NCBI GenBank assembly: GCA_964003245.1
Contig: CAXFIU010000005.1
Location: 1-47,628 of the forward strand
Reading direction: 5' to 3'
Origin: MGIIb-O2 sp964003245
GTDB taxonomy: Archaea > Thermoplasmatota > Poseidoniia > Poseidoniales > Thalassarchaeaceae
Length of the DNA stretch: 47,628 bases
Each line of letters opens with the position of its first letter. Within the stretch, counting starts at the first letter, position 1. The notes under the pieces are model-generated. The model was not told the DNA's origin. It was given only the letters and a program-made list of their open reading frames with translations, and made no database searches. A program made the translations under genes and the position numbers. Below are positions 24,601 through 32,620 of the stretch, piece after piece.

Positions 24601-25145
24601 GCGACAGGCACATAACGATCTAATTCATTATTTGATTCTGTGTCGTCAGCCAGCCCACCATCAACTATACCTCTCAGAATGATTCCACCTACTAGGTAAC
24701 CATTCTCATCTAATGCACTGTGAGCAGAACTCGGAGTCCAGACAAAAGTTGCTTTCAAAGACTGGAAACCAGAAAGAAGCATGCTTACGTTGTACTCAGC
24801 TATCATAAAGCCAACTGGATGCCATATCTGGAGGTAACCTTCAGCAGATGCCGGTTGACCGGAAGAACCTGCCTGAGTATAAGTTACATTAATTTGAATC
24901 GTTTCATCTCTCATGATATATTCGACTATCGAATTATCTGGCTGAGTCCACTCCTTAGCATCTCTTGTTTGATTTCCAACTTCTATGGATGATATCTCAA
25001 AATCAATCAAAGATTTAGGCCCTATATCATCTCTATTTTCATTTTCCTGTAATTCTGAATCAACAAATAAAGGAGATAAACTCATCATAATCAAAATTGA
25101 CAACACAAAGATTGGAGTTAGCATACGCATGATTAACAAGTCCAT
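21699..25145 (-). CDS. Giant secreted/membrane-anchored surface protein
   Basis: 1148 aa. A signal peptide covers about residues 1-30 (MRMLTPIFVLSILIMMSLSP; the ATG at residue 7 may be the true start). The ectodomain is rich in Asn, Ser and beta-strand patterns, with repeated CARDB/NEW3-like immunoglobulin-type units such as RLVNNGNSPEAFDLTIQADW, NWRIWNRGNVADSFEI and NVRNEHPTDAQLLRADI, each with the 'N-x-G-N' turn common to those domains. A single TM (GNIIFILIGLVILGAVLLAT) near residue 1035 is followed by a cytoplasmic proline-rich tail that ends with GLPEGWTMEQWVHYGQAWID. Probable cell-surface protein; ligand unknown. Confidence 0.75.
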   Translation of the reverse strand: MDLLIMRMLTPIFVLSILIMMSLSPLFVDSELQENENRDDIGPKSLIDFEISSIEVGNQTRDAKEWTQPDNSIVEYIMRDETIQINVTYTQAGSSGQPASAEGYLQIWHPVGFMIAEYNVSMLLSGFQSLKATFVWTPSSAHSALDENGYLVGGIILRGIVDGGLADDTESNNELDRYVPVAMWNDPMENGFCGDVDGDNVIDCTNQLQANVPTWVGAGYDSSGQLSSDPDSFGHWRMENASSEEGENHWRVSRPGANYASNRHDRLWWGWFTPFDNCNEPGHGLGLGTLDSAVSSNYGNNFCKIRLKGFDFLTIQLVTNAWGEMAAGDEMRIEADSGGVKEFYNFSSQSLSTSGEWTQLVWNMTEVHPSAEYTLAFKFDSNSSFASQGIQIDSFIIFAIEKVPQYTLDFDCDDPLPNSYLVVPSDPHPPSLYCSIKNNGYVDITLRLYTEVTNRSWMYDFPLRIDSNNPVDHDNYVITKVIPALSYMDTWFNLTIPDASGVQDLYWDVWVNDGITNITKEYVSLPVSVMPAYSSKLRQVTLQNPAATLEPGASGIIPMSFKNTGNQIATWSFDAAWPNIDWVDNADIKWYYNGSEVSTLELALTDDVLIDAVITAPPQVSPGTYSVTLLASGVSPAQYLAEWQVNIVVPIYSDLVIEPEVFNLVAPADNSLRLIEIRLVNNGNSPEAFDLTIQADWKLGLEMNTEQTFEIDPFGGDATVTMLLPMPYGIVAETYSIILTASSKLNSDYQMSSQMLLTVPDTNLVEVEDLDMLDEVFRGGDDPRTVNWRIWNRGNVADSFEISFDHFSDVSASAVGLNDGKTPYILPGESHNLTVRYSFSALTFGDRTISMTATSVLSQSSESPVSGTGNADFQVGAQGWITLTPPGIIEIREGGNDIEITFNVRNEHPTDAQLLRADIGRNSNIFYNIVDARVDTGDQNFVLEAQSTREITVFLTATDENLRNLNNNSEVFMLPLNVDGDIDKVSMSASIQMFKIDPIDTGNNAGKYAGLAGNIIFILIGLVILGAVLLATFRIMRSASSPLEEVSTFDDYEYTQGNNFNPPTLPNAPDLPSEDKVANSMYGGSEDIFKQPPPPLPPVETSVEESLPEEEKLPSGVPEIPDSGLPEGWTMEQWVHYGQAWIDQQNES

Positions 25146-25299
25146 TCGGTACAGAAATCGTGTAAGAAGGTTGGGGGTAAAAGTTTGTGATAGATTCTGT
25201 TGATAGTATTAATGAAAAATAGAAAATACTCATAAAAACTACATCTACTGATGAATTATCAATGAAGGACTTATGCATTAATTGAGTCGCGTGCAGAAT

Positions 25300-26385
25300 A
25301 TGGAGGGTAGGGCCAGTCTTTCCCATAGATTGGGATTAGCACTAATTTTACTTATTCAAATTACAATTATTCCAATAATTGGTTTCTCCCTTACATATTT
25401 AATTGACATAGATAGAGAAAATTTTGGTATATCGATAAGAGCAGAATTATTCCATTGGATTCTAGTGTCTGGATTGACTTATGGAATTATATGTCTCGCA
25501 TTAGCTCTGATTGTAGGAGGTTACCGGCCTTCACCCGTTGTTGAAAGAGGAGGTTGGATAGCCACTGTCGGACTCAGTAGAAGGAAGTATGACCCAGAAC
25601 TTATTGATAGAGCTAAAATGTCTGCTTATTCTAGCCCTTATGGAAAAATGAGTAGATTAGTTGCAAACAGAATAAAAAGTGATCAATCTGACTTCTTTGC
25701 AGTACATGGAGGATTACAATTACTTGCTGTGCCATCACAAGTACTATTAATTTCAATTCCACTAGTAATTATGGAAGGTATTCCTGAAGAACTAATTAGA
25801 AAAGACAGTGCATTCGAATTAGGTATGCTAGGATATGTTATCGGTTTATGGATTTCATTTAGAGTACAACCGGTTGTTTCTTCACAATTTGTCGGATTTG
25901 CTGCAATGTTTAGGAAAATCCTATGGAGAATAACAAAAATTTCTTGGATTCTACCTGTAATTATCTTATGGGCATGTGCTAGAGTAATTCTTCAGTTTTC
26001 ATTAACGTCATTAGGAATTGATATTTCACAATGGCATGATGTCCAATTGGAAGGTCTAATCTTAAACTTTGTAGCGCCAGAGGCACAAGTTCCAGAAACT
26101 GCAATTATCGATTTCTTAGTAGCAATTTCTGTATTGCCCATGGCAGCTTTCACTACTATCAGCGTATTAGGTGGCTCAAATGGCCTTTCGCCTTGGATGA
26201 AGGATAAAGAAGAGGATTTAGAGAATCTATCGCAGCAGAGCCTTCCTCTGCCCAAAGATGAGGAAGAAATAGAGGGACAATATGAAGAAAAAATAGAAAA
26301 TGAAGAAGATAATATTACTTCTAAAGATGAAAAAGACGATGAGGAGGGCAGGATGATTGATATTCCATTCAATCTATTTGGTTAA
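25300..26385 (+). CDS. Predicted multi-pass membrane protein of unknown function
   Basis: About 361 aa from ATG 25300. Roughly six hydrophobic segments: LGLALILLIQITIIPIIGFS, LFHWILVSGLTYGIICLALA, LLAVPSQVLLISIPLVIM, LGMLGYVIGLWISF, ISWILPVIILWACARVI and IIDFLVAISVLPMAAFTTIS. The last about 60 residues are highly charged, Glu/Asp/Lys-rich and likely cytoplasmic. I prefer ATG 25300 over the TTG at 25282 because a TATA-like TTATGCATTA at 25271 would start a leaderless transcript there. No family recognised. It diverges from the giant surface protein; its TAA overlaps the stop of the next minus-strand gene within a shared TTAA. Confidence 0.75.
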   Translation: MEGRASLSHRLGLALILLIQITIIPIIGFSLTYLIDIDRENFGISIRAELFHWILVSGLTYGIICLALALIVGGYRPSPVVERGGWIATVGLSRRKYDPELIDRAKMSAYSSPYGKMSRLVANRIKSDQSDFFAVHGGLQLLAVPSQVLLISIPLVIMEGIPEELIRKDSAFELGMLGYVIGLWISFRVQPVVSSQFVGFAAMFRKILWRITKISWILPVIILWACARVILQFSLTSLGIDISQWHDVQLEGLILNFVAPEAQVPETAIIDFLVAISVLPMAAFTTISVLGGSNGLSPWMKDKEEDLENLSQQSLPLPKDEEEIEGQYEEKIENEEDNITSKDEKDDEEGRMIDIPFNLFG

Positions 26386-26600
26386 TTATTCACTGGAAAT
26401 AATTTTTCAATAATTGCATTTAGAATTATCCAACCATTAGATAAACAAAGAGAAAAGGCAACAGCATTAGGACCTTGTAGATACAAAAATAACGATGAGA
26501 GAATAAATGCAGTAATACTAGCATAAAGTATATCCTTGAGTAAAAACCAAGAGAGAAATAGAGTTACTATGCCTGAGCCATAAGAAAGAAGAATACTCAT
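26382..26600 (-). CDS. Small membrane protein, 72 aa
   Basis: Three hydrophobic segments fill most of the protein (GIVTLFLSWFLL, ASITAFILSSLFLYL, AVAFSLCLSNGWIILNAIIE). It begins 8 bp after the aminotransferase stop with a GAGGT ribosome binding site 5 nt before the ATG, so it is probably cotranscribed and real. Its stop codon shares TTAA with the stop of the convergent gene. No family recognised. Confidence 0.6.
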   Translation of the reverse strand: MSILLSYGSGIVTLFLSWFLLKDILYASITAFILSSLFLYLQGPNAVAFSLCLSNGWIILNAIIEKLFPVNN

Positions 26601-26608
26601 ATTAACCT

Positions 26609-27751
26609 CTAAATTAGTTTGGAAATAATTTCTTCAACTCTATCCATCCCTCTAGAGATATCTTCTTGACAAATCGTGTAAGCAAATCTAAGATGGCCCT
26701 CACCTGCATCTCCGAAAGCAGTTCCGGGTGAGCAAAGAACACCACCTTCTAACATCTTCATAGCCAATTCTTCACTTGTATAACCAGGGATATCAAACTT
26801 AGGGAATACATAAAATGCACCTGTTGGAACATTACAAGAAACATTCGGCATTGAATTTAGTCTATCGCAAATCAGATCTCTTCTCTTTTTGAACTCTGCA
26901 CACATCTCTGCGGGATAATTGCTAGCTTTTTCTAGAGCCTCTAATACAGCATATTGCATGGCATCATTACTACAAGCAGTAACATAATATTGCATTTTAA
27001 TCAACTGCCCCATAGCTTCCAAATCTGGAGATAACAGATAACCAATCCTCCATCCAGTCATCGCAAAAGTCTTAGAAAAAGAGTTAATCATAATCACTTT
27101 ATCATAGCCAGCACCTAGAAATGAAACATGTTCAGAGTCATAGACTATTTTATCATAAACTTCATCTGTAATAAGCCATAAATCATTTTCTTTAGCAAAT
27201 TGTACAAGATTATCCCTTTGTTCTTCAGTGACATTACCTCCGGTAGGATTACTAGGGAAATTGTAAAGAATAGCAATAGTATTTTCATTAACTCGAGATT
27301 CTAAATCTTCAATTGTAGGGACAAAGCCATTTTCAAAATGACAAGGATACATATTTGCCTCGCCTCCGCAAAGAACTACATCGGTAGGATATAACGGAAA
27401 GTATGGCTCAGGTATCAATACATTATCTCCGGGGTTAACTAATGCAAGAAATATATCCAACAACGCGTTTGTTCCACTCATGGTAATACATACATTTCTC
27501 TCGTCTAATGTTGAATCTCTATGATGCCATGTTTCGGCTACTTTTTTCCTTAATTCAGGAAGTCCAGCAGTAGTAGTATACTTGTTTCTACCTTCTTCCA
27601 TTGCCTTGGAAAATGCCTTGATTGCTAATGTTGGAGGTTGGAAGTCGGGTTCCCCTAAACCAAACTGGATAGCATCATCTCCTGCAAGATCAAACATCCG
27701 TCTAACACCCGTCGGACGAATACTATTTGCTCTATCTGAGAAGCGCACCAC
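26609..27751 (-). CDS. PLP-dependent aminotransferase, aspartate aminotransferase family
   Basis: Class I/II (fold type I) aminotransferase, 380 aa. Visible signatures: LGEPDFQPP near residue 32, the glycine-rich SGTNALLDIFLALVNPGD, YNFPSNPTGG about 165, the ITDEVYDKIVYD that holds the PLP-pyridine Asp, and the Schiff-base lysine in SFSKTFAMTGWRIGY near 228. The C-terminal Arg that binds the substrate carboxylate is in GHLRFAYT. Substrate cannot be decided from sequence; aspartate, alanine or aromatic amino acids are candidates. Start is a GTG; a second GTG follows immediately. Located 53 bp downstream of the protease gene on the same strand. Confidence 0.93.
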   Translation of the reverse strand: MVRFSDRANSIRPTGVRRMFDLAGDDAIQFGLGEPDFQPPTLAIKAFSKAMEEGRNKYTTTAGLPELRKKVAETWHHRDSTLDERNVCITMSGTNALLDIFLALVNPGDNVLIPEPYFPLYPTDVVLCGGEANMYPCHFENGFVPTIEDLESRVNENTIAILYNFPSNPTGGNVTEEQRDNLVQFAKENDLWLITDEVYDKIVYDSEHVSFLGAGYDKVIMINSFSKTFAMTGWRIGYLLSPDLEAMGQLIKMQYYVTACSNDAMQYAVLEALEKASNYPAEMCAEFKKRRDLICDRLNSMPNVSCNVPTGAFYVFPKFDIPGYTSEELAMKMLEGGVLCSPGTAFGDAGEGHLRFAYTICQEDISRGMDRVEEIISKLI

Positions 27752-27803
27752 GGCCTACGGACATATGCACCGAGATATGAAAGGAATGTACGGTAGACTT
27801 CCA

Positions 27804-29906
27804 TTATTCTATAATTTCTGCATCCATAGCATCATCATTTTCAGAACCTAAAAAGAACAATACATCCGAAAATTTAGCGATATAACCCAATCTAATTGAG
27901 AAATATATAGATAACCAGATAATAACAATAATTGCAACCAAGATATATGTCATGCTCGAGATATCATAGGAAGAAGAAGTTTCACCTTCACTCTCAAATT
28001 GAACGATTACCGGAAGAGATTGTTGGGAAGATGAAAATGCAACAACTTCTAATTCGCGAGTACCTTTTGAAAATTTATTCGGATCAATTTCAATATACCA
28101 TTCAAAAGGAGTTATCGGACCGACTTCAATTATTGATGAATTGAAATTAGCCATAATCCATTCACCACCATCTATTCTAAAATTTACTGATTCGACTGAA
28201 CCAGATGTACTCCAAGAATGACCAACTAATTTGACGCTATCAGTATCGTTAAATGAGATTAAATGATTTTGAATTCCTGGATCTATTAATTCAGTAGTTC
28301 CAGATTCCTTGATATGGATCGCCATTAATGTTGCAGCATATGCATCAACCATACCAAAACCAAAATCTCTATTCCAATACGGGTCAATTTCTGGAAGACT
28401 GGCTTCGCCTCGTCTCTCTGCAGTTTGTTTGAGGATTTCTTTAAGTTGCATTGTCGTCAAATTCTCATTTGCCTCCCATACAAGTGCCATTACTCCTGAA
28501 ACTGAGGGTGTAGCATAGGAAGTTCCTGAACCTCTACCAGTGTAGGAATTATCGGATGCATCATTAAATAAATTTGAACAGCCCCCACTGGTAACACAGC
28601 CTTCGGCTTGAATGATATTGGAACCGGGTGCACTAATTTCTGGTTTGAGTTCATTGAGAGGATTGCCATCACCGTTATCTTTTCTAGGACCACGAGAAGA
28701 ATAGCCTGCGATTGTATCATCTTCACGTGTTACTGTATTCTGGTCATCAGTAGCTCCGACAGTGACTGATAAATCCGAAGAACCCATCCCTGAGAGACCA
28801 TCATTATTTGGCCCATCATTTCCAGCAGCAACAGAAACTATAATTCCTTCAATCATAGCTTCATCTAAAATACGACTATGCATATCAGAACCATCTGAAC
28901 CACCATTCTCATGGCTTGTTATGCCCCATGACAACGAGATTATATCAATCCCATGATATTCTTCCGAAACGCCGGGCCAAGCATCATCGTGATGATCGAT
29001 TACCCATTGTAGACCATTCATTGCAGATTCATAAAACTCCTGTTCTAGAAGATAATTTTCAAAGGGACCTGCCCCCACATCGGTTCCAATTCTTATATCA
29101 ACCAAAGTTGCATTGGGGGCTGCTCCATAAAATTCCGATTGGCTACCATCAGCCTCGATACCAGTTGCACTAGCCATCCCCATACATGCAGTGCCATGCT
29201 GATTCGCATCATCTGGATCGAAAGATCCATCATCTTCCCTAAGTGGATTAGAAAGGAGACAGGTTGGGTCTGTGTGTACATAACAAACTGCATCATAGCC
29301 TGCAATAAATTTATCACTAAGACCTGGGTGCTCATTATCTACACCAGTATCAACTAATGCGATATTCATGCCATTTCCACTAACTCCTAAATCCCATGCA
29401 CCTAGAGAGTATTCAGAAGAATTCTTGGCTTTGACAGAAGGAGTCTGTATATCTCCATAAAAAATAACTGAACCATACCTTTCAACCATAATAATTCCAT
29501 CAAGATTAGAAATTTCTTCTATTTTCTCTACAGAGACTCCTCCGATTAATAATGCATCAACAGATGGCAACTCTAAATTGACATTTATCCCCAATAATGA
29601 GAGAGATTCAATATCAGATTTCGTCACATCTCTGGAATATGATAAACCAAGATTTACTATTCCGGTTTCATCATCAAGAGAATCGTGTATCCCATCTCTA
29701 TCTGAGTCTAACGTGGTAGTCTCCCACCAAGGAATCGAGTTATCCCAAGGAATTATTTCTTGTATAGGAATATCAGTCGTTTGACCAGAATTAATTATTT
29801 GGAAACCATCAGAATAATTACTGTAATTATCACCTTCAGCGATACTTCCAGTTAAAGGTGTCACTAGTAGCAATACGAGTAAAATTGCGACGACTCCCCT
29901 GTCCAT
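27804..29906 (-). CDS. Secreted membrane-anchored subtilisin-like serine protease (S8)
   Basis: 700 aa. Signal peptide at residues 1-24 (VVAILLVLLLVTPLTG), a Ca-binding-type DSDRDGIHDSLDD near 68, an inhibitor-like propeptide, then the catalytic domain with Asp in ALVDTGVDNEHPG (about 185), His in NQHGTACMGMA (about 238), oxyanion Asn in VAAGNDGPNN and Ser in GTSYATPSVSGVMAL (about 475). A C-terminal domain of about 130 residues is followed by a TM (MTYILVAIIVIIWLSIYFSI) and a short cytosolic tail. Such anchored subtilases probably act on extracellular protein, fitting a heterotrophic lifestyle (inference). The start codon ATG 29906 begins with MDRGVV. Confidence 0.93.
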   Translation of the reverse strand: MDRGVVAILLVLLLVTPLTGSIAEGDNYSNYSDGFQIINSGQTTDIPIQEIIPWDNSIPWWETTTLDSDRDGIHDSLDDETGIVNLGLSYSRDVTKSDIESLSLLGINVNLELPSVDALLIGGVSVEKIEEISNLDGIIMVERYGSVIFYGDIQTPSVKAKNSSEYSLGAWDLGVSGNGMNIALVDTGVDNEHPGLSDKFIAGYDAVCYVHTDPTCLLSNPLREDDGSFDPDDANQHGTACMGMASATGIEADGSQSEFYGAAPNATLVDIRIGTDVGAGPFENYLLEQEFYESAMNGLQWVIDHHDDAWPGVSEEYHGIDIISLSWGITSHENGGSDGSDMHSRILDEAMIEGIIVSVAAGNDGPNNDGLSGMGSSDLSVTVGATDDQNTVTREDDTIAGYSSRGPRKDNGDGNPLNELKPEISAPGSNIIQAEGCVTSGGCSNLFNDASDNSYTGRGSGTSYATPSVSGVMALVWEANENLTTMQLKEILKQTAERRGEASLPEIDPYWNRDFGFGMVDAYAATLMAIHIKESGTTELIDPGIQNHLISFNDTDSVKLVGHSWSTSGSVESVNFRIDGGEWIMANFNSSIIEVGPITPFEWYIEIDPNKFSKGTRELEVVAFSSSQQSLPVIVQFESEGETSSSYDISSMTYILVAIIVIIWLSIYFSIRLGYIAKFSDVLFFLGSENDDAMDAEIIE

Positions 29907-29986
29907 GACTTACGGCAAGTCTAATTTGTCCTTCAAACCTACCCCTTATAGTATCCTTAATTGAAACTAAGAGTTGGATATTGAGA

Positions 29987-30175
29987 TGGTGGGGGCACTG
30001 GGATTTGAACCCAGATCAGCGGGTATCTTCCGCCTAGCGTGCACTTGGCAATTGCACGCTCTCGGGTTGCGACGGGTCAGTGCTCCAGTTGGTCATCAAT
30101 ACCATCAGATCACTTATTCGTCGTCATTCCCGTGCAACTGGAGCCCGCTGTACTACCAAGTTATACTATACCCCC
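29987..30175 (-). tRNA. tRNA-Trp(CCA) with 113-nt intron
   Basis: Exon 1 is 30138-30175 (acceptor GGGGGTA, D-stem GTAT/GTAC, anticodon stem GCGGG, loop C-T-CCA-G) and exon 2 is 29990-30024 (A38, CCCGC, T-arm CTGGG-TTCAAAT-CCCAG, acceptor TGCCCCC, discriminator A), with CCA encoded at 29987-29989. The intron (30025-30137) interrupts after position 37, the common archaeal site. Anticodon is at 30141-30139. Residue 39 is C, not the U of haloarchaea. Confidence 0.95.
30025..30137 (-). ncRNA. tRNA-Trp intron containing a box C/D methylation guide RNA
   Basis: Reading the minus strand the intron carries box C (ATGACGA, 30127-30121), D' (CTGA, 30108-30105), C' (TTGATGA, 30099-30093) and D (CTGA, 30080-30077). 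The 12 nt before D (CCAACTGGAGCA) pair 10 bp with G31 to intron base 3 of its own pre-tRNA, and the fifth base before D faces C34, the known Cm34 target in haloarchaea. A stem (GTTGC+ACGGG with CCCGT+GCAAC) brackets the boxes. A second hairpin (8 bp, 30060-30036) follows. The guide before D' (GCATCACTTATTCG complement) finds no match in this tRNA. Confidence 0.85.
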
Positions 30176-30247
30176 AAGGGTAACACTACGAAAGACTACA
30201 CTCTTATGATGCTCTCGGTGTGATATCTTCAAAAATAAAAATTTATT

Positions 30248-32581
30248 TTACATTATCATCAAAGGCCCAGCAACTATGCTGAATAAAACCCATACTCCAA
30301 GGATGGCACAAGTTAACCCCCATGCACGTGGCCTTAGTCCGACACTTAGTGAACCCAAAATTCGTGTGAAATCTCCAACTATAGCTAAACTAGTTCTGAA
30401 GATTACTACTACTAAACCAGCCATAAACATGTAACCTAAGAAAAATATCATACAGATAAATATTCCAATTAATCCAGACCTTGCAACTGCGCCGATGGCT
30501 TGCGGTATTGTATTTGGTGCTCTAAGCCATAATAGCCATGCAACCCAGAGACCTAAATACATATCATCCAAGAATTTATTTTCTTTCCACCATAATTGAT
30601 ACGGTTCAGGCAATCTAGAATAAAATATTCCTCCAATGATTTCTATTTCTTTAATACCACCTCTAAATAACATAGAAAGACCATGATAAATAAGAATCAA
30701 ACTTATTATAAGTTCAATATAAATCCAAAACGAACCTAATCCTAATATTGACAATATAGATACAGGTAATGCCCACAAAGCAAAACCTAAACTCGAAGAA
30801 TATAATGTAAGCGCTAATCCTGCTCCGGGTATAAGGGGAGAATCAGGAACTTCATATTTCCCGCCTCTAGGCATCGCTAAGACCACAAGAGGGAGGAAAG
30901 TAGTTCCAATAATCAGACCTAGTAAATCTAAAGGTAGATTCCCTGAACCAAGATAGGATGACTCTACTGAATCTTCTATTGATTGTGAAGACATAGTTCC
31001 AGGCTTCCAAGAGGATATGAATCCTGCTGAGTCAATCACAAAAACTGAGTCTGATGCTCTGCTAGGGAATGATTTTCCAACAGATGAATCTGGATTGTCA
31101 ATAAGAACAGGCCAACTCCCATTAATCTGATTTACTAATTTATCTAAATCTAAACTATTGACGCCTTCTCCTGTTGCAATTTGGAGAAACGCAACATCAT
31201 CATCAATTACCTTCTGAGCTATTTCGAAATCAACTCTTTGAATCTCAGCATTTGGAGAACTTGGAGTAAATAGTCCAATTACTATTGCGTCATAATCTGA
31301 TAATAAATCACTAAACTCTACTAACTGTTGATTCTCTCCATGCTCATATAATGAGAATGAGGGAGATGCCCCCTCAAATCTCGGTTCTTCGAAATCAATA
31401 TCTGGTAGATTCATTGCTGGACCCAGGGTTGTTAATGCTAGTAACAAAATAACTCCATATGCCGGTAAAGGTAGTAGCGCCTCTTTCATAGAGATACCAA
31501 TCCAAAAAATAATACTTAGAGGAATCAAAATAGCTGCCCAGGTTCCATTTAGTAGAGAAGGTTCTGGTTCTAAGACTTCAAACCTAAGAACTCCGATAAG
31601 GTCACAGGTTTCACCTGGATCCTGATCTGATAATTTGTAACAACTATCAACCATATACTTGCCAGGAGAAAGACGATTTTGGGATGACCAAGTTAGAACC
31701 GTACGATTAAATTCATCTACTCTAATTCCATGTGGAGATTCAAAATGATCCAATCTGGTATTTTCATCTGCATTACCATGAATCATGTCTTGCCATTCAA
31801 CAGGCCCAATAACCTCTAAAACTTGAGATAGATAAAGATCATTTCCCCAAGGTGAATTTGGCGTAAATTCTACTCTGATTATCCCATTGGGGTCAACTGT
31901 CTGATCTAATTCAGGATAAATTAATTCTCCTTTAAATTCTATCCCTGTAGTCGCATCATAAGTATCCCACCATAAAACTCCTGTCTGGGCACAATCATGA
32001 ATTACGTCAATTCTTAATCCAATTAGATCGCCTTGCTTAAGGCTTACATTGATGTTGTTAGCATCAACTAAAAATTCATGAGCCAAAGTAAAAGATTCCT
32101 CCATAACTATAGAATTAGTTTGAGCATCTAAAAGAATTTGATTATTTCCCAACGTGAGTGAAACAGAAAATATTGTTTCTGAACCCAAAGGAGAACCGGG
32201 AAGGACATTTGTAAACTTACATCCATCATTTGCAACATCTAAAGATGCGAAAATATGAACTGTAATATTGCCATTAAAATCTAAATCTTCCATGATTGGG
32301 GCAGATTGAATGTCAATCAAGTTTGTTGAACCAACAGTTTTCTGAAAGTCGATTGAACCAATAGGTTGGCCAGTCAAAGAACTCCAATTATTATCCAGAT
32401 AAGGAGATGTAGACTCACCTTTCAAAAAAAGCCGATGGCTCTCTGGTTTTTCCCATTCAATACCTGGGCCTTCTGGGGCTATGATTTGCGCCGAAGAGAT
32501 ACTAATTAGAGATAAAAAAAACAATGAAAAAATCGATAATGACAGAAATGTCTTACTTGACTTTCTGCCACTCATGCTCAT
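30248..32581 (-). CDS. Membrane protein with secreted N-terminus and thioredoxin-like domain
   Basis: 777 aa: signal peptide (LSLSIFSLFFLSLISISSA, ending about 31), an exported beta-rich region to about residue 345, a TM pair (AAILIPLSIIFWIGISM, LPAYGVILLLALTTLG), then residues about 400-540 that follow a thioredoxin/TlpA or AhpC-like pattern (YDAIVIGLFTPSSPNAEIQR, SWPVLIDNPDSSVGKSFPSR, SVFVIDSAGFISSW). The C-terminal about 230 residues hold several more TM segments. The segment equivalent to the WCxxC active site reads FTPSSPN, with no cysteines, so a classical disulfide-exchange role is unlikely. No named family recognised; possible envelope biogenesis component. Confidence 0.6.
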   Translation of the reverse strand: MSMSGRKSSKTFLSLSIFSLFFLSLISISSAQIIAPEGPGIEWEKPESHRLFLKGESTSPYLDNNWSSLTGQPIGSIDFQKTVGSTNLIDIQSAPIMEDLDFNGNITVHIFASLDVANDGCKFTNVLPGSPLGSETIFSVSLTLGNNQILLDAQTNSIVMEESFTLAHEFLVDANNINVSLKQGDLIGLRIDVIHDCAQTGVLWWDTYDATTGIEFKGELIYPELDQTVDPNGIIRVEFTPNSPWGNDLYLSQVLEVIGPVEWQDMIHGNADENTRLDHFESPHGIRVDEFNRTVLTWSSQNRLSPGKYMVDSCYKLSDQDPGETCDLIGVLRFEVLEPEPSLLNGTWAAILIPLSIIFWIGISMKEALLPLPAYGVILLLALTTLGPAMNLPDIDFEEPRFEGASPSFSLYEHGENQQLVEFSDLLSDYDAIVIGLFTPSSPNAEIQRVDFEIAQKVIDDDVAFLQIATGEGVNSLDLDKLVNQINGSWPVLIDNPDSSVGKSFPSRASDSVFVIDSAGFISSWKPGTMSSQSIEDSVESSYLGSGNLPLDLLGLIIGTTFLPLVVLAMPRGGKYEVPDSPLIPGAGLALTLYSSSLGFALWALPVSILSILGLGSFWIYIELIISLILIYHGLSMLFRGGIKEIEIIGGIFYSRLPEPYQLWWKENKFLDDMYLGLWVAWLLWLRAPNTIPQAIGAVARSGLIGIFICMIFFLGYMFMAGLVVVIFRTSLAIVGDFTRILGSLSVGLRPRAWGLTCAILGVWVLFSIVAGPLMIM

Positions 32582-32620
32582 GCCAGCACCTATTATTACT
32601 CAAAGTCAGCGCTAATTAGT

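Noticed and set aside
26382..26385. TTAA stop codons shared by two convergent genes
   Set aside because: Neat but expected occasionally in compact genomes; not evidence of regulation.
29974..30183. Plus-strand ORF of 69 codons
   Set aside because: It lies antisense to the tRNA-Trp gene and its intron; the tRNA explains the sequence.
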